A DNA stretch of 64,000 nucleotides, taken from positions 1-64,000 of the forward strand of contig JAJNNY010000047.1 of the NCBI GenBank assembly GCA_022453515.1, in the 5' to 3' direction. Under the pieces are notes generated by a model. That model worked only from the letters and a program-made list of their open reading frames with translations. It made no database searches and was not told the origin of the DNA. Both the position numbers and the translations under genes were made by a program. Source of the stretch: Astrocystis sublimbata (lineage: Eukaryota; Ascomycota; Sordariomycetes; Xylariales; Xylariaceae). This document shows, in pieces, positions 62,023-64,000 of the stretch. Position 1 is the first letter of the stretch. Every line of letters starts with the position of its first letter.

Positions 62023-63647
62023 ATGTACCTGCTGGACGCTCCTCTGCAGCGGATCGTGGGGCGATTTGTGCCCGCGTCGTTGCCCCCAACCAGTACTTTC
62101 GACAATCAGACGGTCCTCCTCGTCGGCGCGACAAGCGGCATCGGGCTCGCTGCCGCTGTGCACTTTGCGACCCTTGGCGCCCGTGTGATCATTACTTACC
62201 GCTCAGCATCGCGAGGGGATGTCGCGAAACAGCAGATTGAAGAGGCCGTGGGTCCAAATCGGAAAGGCGATGTTTCGTGTCTCGAGCTCGACCTAGAGCG
62301 CTACGAGTCATGCACCAATTTCATGGCCGCGCTCAAGACCGTTCTTCCTGATCCCGCTGCCTTGGACGTGGTGGTCATGAATGGCGGCATGGTCAATTCT
62401 CACTGGGAGGAGAGCGCCGAAGGATGGTAGGCGGCATGCCCTTCACCCTTTCACCTGCTTCTTACAACCATCATACTATAGCACATGAGGTGTTATTCCT
62501 TTGTCCCGTCGCAATGAGTGACAGGTACTGGACCGTAAAGTCCTAACATGCAATTCCGCGTCTAGGGAAAAAACGATCCAGATCAACACCCTCGGCACGA
62601 CGCTTGTCGCTTTGCTGCTGCTGGGGTGGATGCGCGGAGCGCGGCGCGATCGGTCTGCGCCGGCGCATATGTCTTTTCTTGCCTCGCGCGACCATCTCGA
62701 TCCTGACCTCGACCAGCTAACAACGTGGTCGCAATCAGACGACGGCATTCTTCGACAGGCCTGTAGCAAAGAGAATTGGCCCGATCATTGGTACGAATGG
62801 GAGCCTCACTATCCCCTTAGCAAGCTTCTGCTCATGTATAACATCGAAGAGATGAGTAGACTTGTGCGAGGGCCGGACGGCGAGTAAGAAACCCAAAGTC
62901 TTTCCTGTCCCTACTAATGCACCCACCACCTTCCTTGATATCTCATATGTTGGAGGGTAGTCCCGGTCTATGAACTAAAGGATTGTTTCATTTGCTAACC
63001 TAACCAGTCCTCTCGTGATAATTAACAGCATATGTCCCGGCATGGTCAAAACCGAAATCGGCCGTCATATCTGCGAGAGATCGTGGATTCATAGTCTCGC
63101 CACCTACTTAGTTCTTTTGATAACAGCTAAGACGGCCGACTCCGGCTCTAGGATCTGTGTTACAGCCGCCTTGAAGCCGAAAGAAAGTCATGTCAGTTTA
63201 TCCCTCATGAATTTCTCTCCCCTTTCTCAATTGTTCGTAACCTGCTTGAAATGTGGCGAAAGGTGTCTACCTACGTGCTAACGGGAATAATCACGACGAC
63301 AGGGCGAATTCTTCAGTTACTGGCTGACGGAGGATCAGTGGCGTAGGTACGTTGCGACATGTCAATTCTACTATTACCATCATTCTTATTTCATTTGACC
63401 GGGAACCGACAACTATCCTCCCACCCCCGGTTCACCCCTTTCTCACAACGATTGGAACATGCAATCCCCTCCGATCCGAAGTGACAAGTGGTGCATCAGC
63501 TAACGACACACCGTCGCCACCAGCAAGGCGGCCACCCTCATTGGCAGCGACGAGGCGAAAAAGCTACAGAAAGTGGTGTGGAAGGAGACCATCGACGAGT
63601 TGGAGGCCCATGTGCCGCATTTGCGGAATGGGCTCGATGCATTGTAG
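62023..63647 (+). CDS. Short-chain dehydrogenase/reductase (SDR)
   Basis: Predicted 357 residues from exons 62023-62426, 62566-62883, 63008-63191, 63303-63346 and 63524-63647. Three introns have CTAAC branch sites. The cofactor motif is GATSGIG (35-41), the structural motif is N120-G-G, and the catalytic pair is Y217-x3-K221 in HYPLSKLL, with a Ser at about 171-175. SICPGMVKTEIG follows as in classical SDRs. The last two joins give GEFFSYWLTEDQWRSKAAT and a C-terminus found in fungal secondary-metabolism SDRs. It should oxidise or reduce an alcohol/ketone with NAD(P)(H). It is divergent from the methyltransferase. A few residues at exon 3/4 depend on exact splice choice. Confidence 0.88.
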
Positions 63648-64000
63648 TAAAACAGGCAGCTCAGCCCGCGAGCCATCGGCATCACATACCTACCGTAACC
63701 CACCTTTGATGTACGGGGAGGGGGTTACACAGGAAAGGCTGAGGAGTGGATAAGCCATGACGGTATGCTTGTTATCTATCGCTAGGAAGATGGATTCAAT
63801 ACAGCCTCGGAATCAAGAAACTTCCGTTGGGTCCATCCGAAAAGAGCAGAAGGTATAAGGTATTCGAAATGAAATTTAACTACTACGCGAACGAAGGGAG
63901 GCCGGTTTGCAAGGAGAAAGGGCAGACTATTGTCATACTAGGTAATCCCAGTGTACGAGTACTATTGACAGTGTATTTTCTCAACTGTCTACCATCGCCT
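63648..64000 (+). other. 3' flank of the SDR gene to window end
   Basis: No gene can be called in 353 bases. If a cluster exists it may go on beyond this edge. Confidence 0.6.

Overview
The window is genomic DNA of a filamentous ascomycete (Pezizomycotina). The evidence is short GT-AG introns (about 54-250 nt) with CTAAC-type branch points, genes split into 1-6 exons, typical fungal families (GH16 glucanase, MFS sugar transporter, MYND-DUF4470, DUF3176, AATase, type B carboxylesterase) and an AT-rich retrotransposon wreck carrying TAG/TAA stops of the kind left by RIP. The recurrent TACCTAGGTA-like intergenic motifs hint at a sordariomycete, but that is a weak inference.

Layout. 1-2963: minus-strand relic of a Ty3/gypsy LTR element (LTR, gag with zinc knuckle, protease motif), followed by AT-rich repeats to about 3.7 kb. 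4.5-10.3 kb: a housekeeping block with SPF30 (splicing), IND1/NUBPL (mitochondrial Fe-S ATPase) and BFR2/AATF (ribosome biogenesis). 13.9-21.3 kb: a secreted GH16 beta-glucanase, an MFS sugar transporter with a 5-nt micro-exon, and an intronless AtsA-type sulfatase divergent from the transporter; these three could serve carbohydrate or sulfate-ester scavenging. 24.8-28.3 kb: a C2H2 zinc-finger protein and a 77-residue small protein behind a good TATA box. 28.3-34.2 kb: gene desert. 34.2-35.9 kb: F-box/ankyrin protein. 35.9-39.6 kb: second desert. 39.6-45.9 kb: a DUF3176 membrane protein, a protein made of nine 25-residue repeats, and a 180-residue protein with a PD-(D/E)XK nuclease-like motif. 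46.5-54.3 kb: MYND-DUF4470 protein, dynamin/Mx-like GTPase and a GPI-anchored surface protein. 55.2-63.6 kb: a type B carboxylesterase, an AATase-family acyltransferase, a SAM methyltransferase (all minus strand, head to tail) and a divergent SDR oxidoreductase, which look like tailoring enzymes of a small metabolic cluster. No PKS, NRPS or terpene synthase lies inside the window.

I built 19 protein gene models. For each spliced model the exon phases add up to an uninterrupted frame, and most internal joins restore family-typical sequence. No tRNA, rRNA or CRISPR array was recognised. All family assignments rest on reading motifs by eye; no database search was run.
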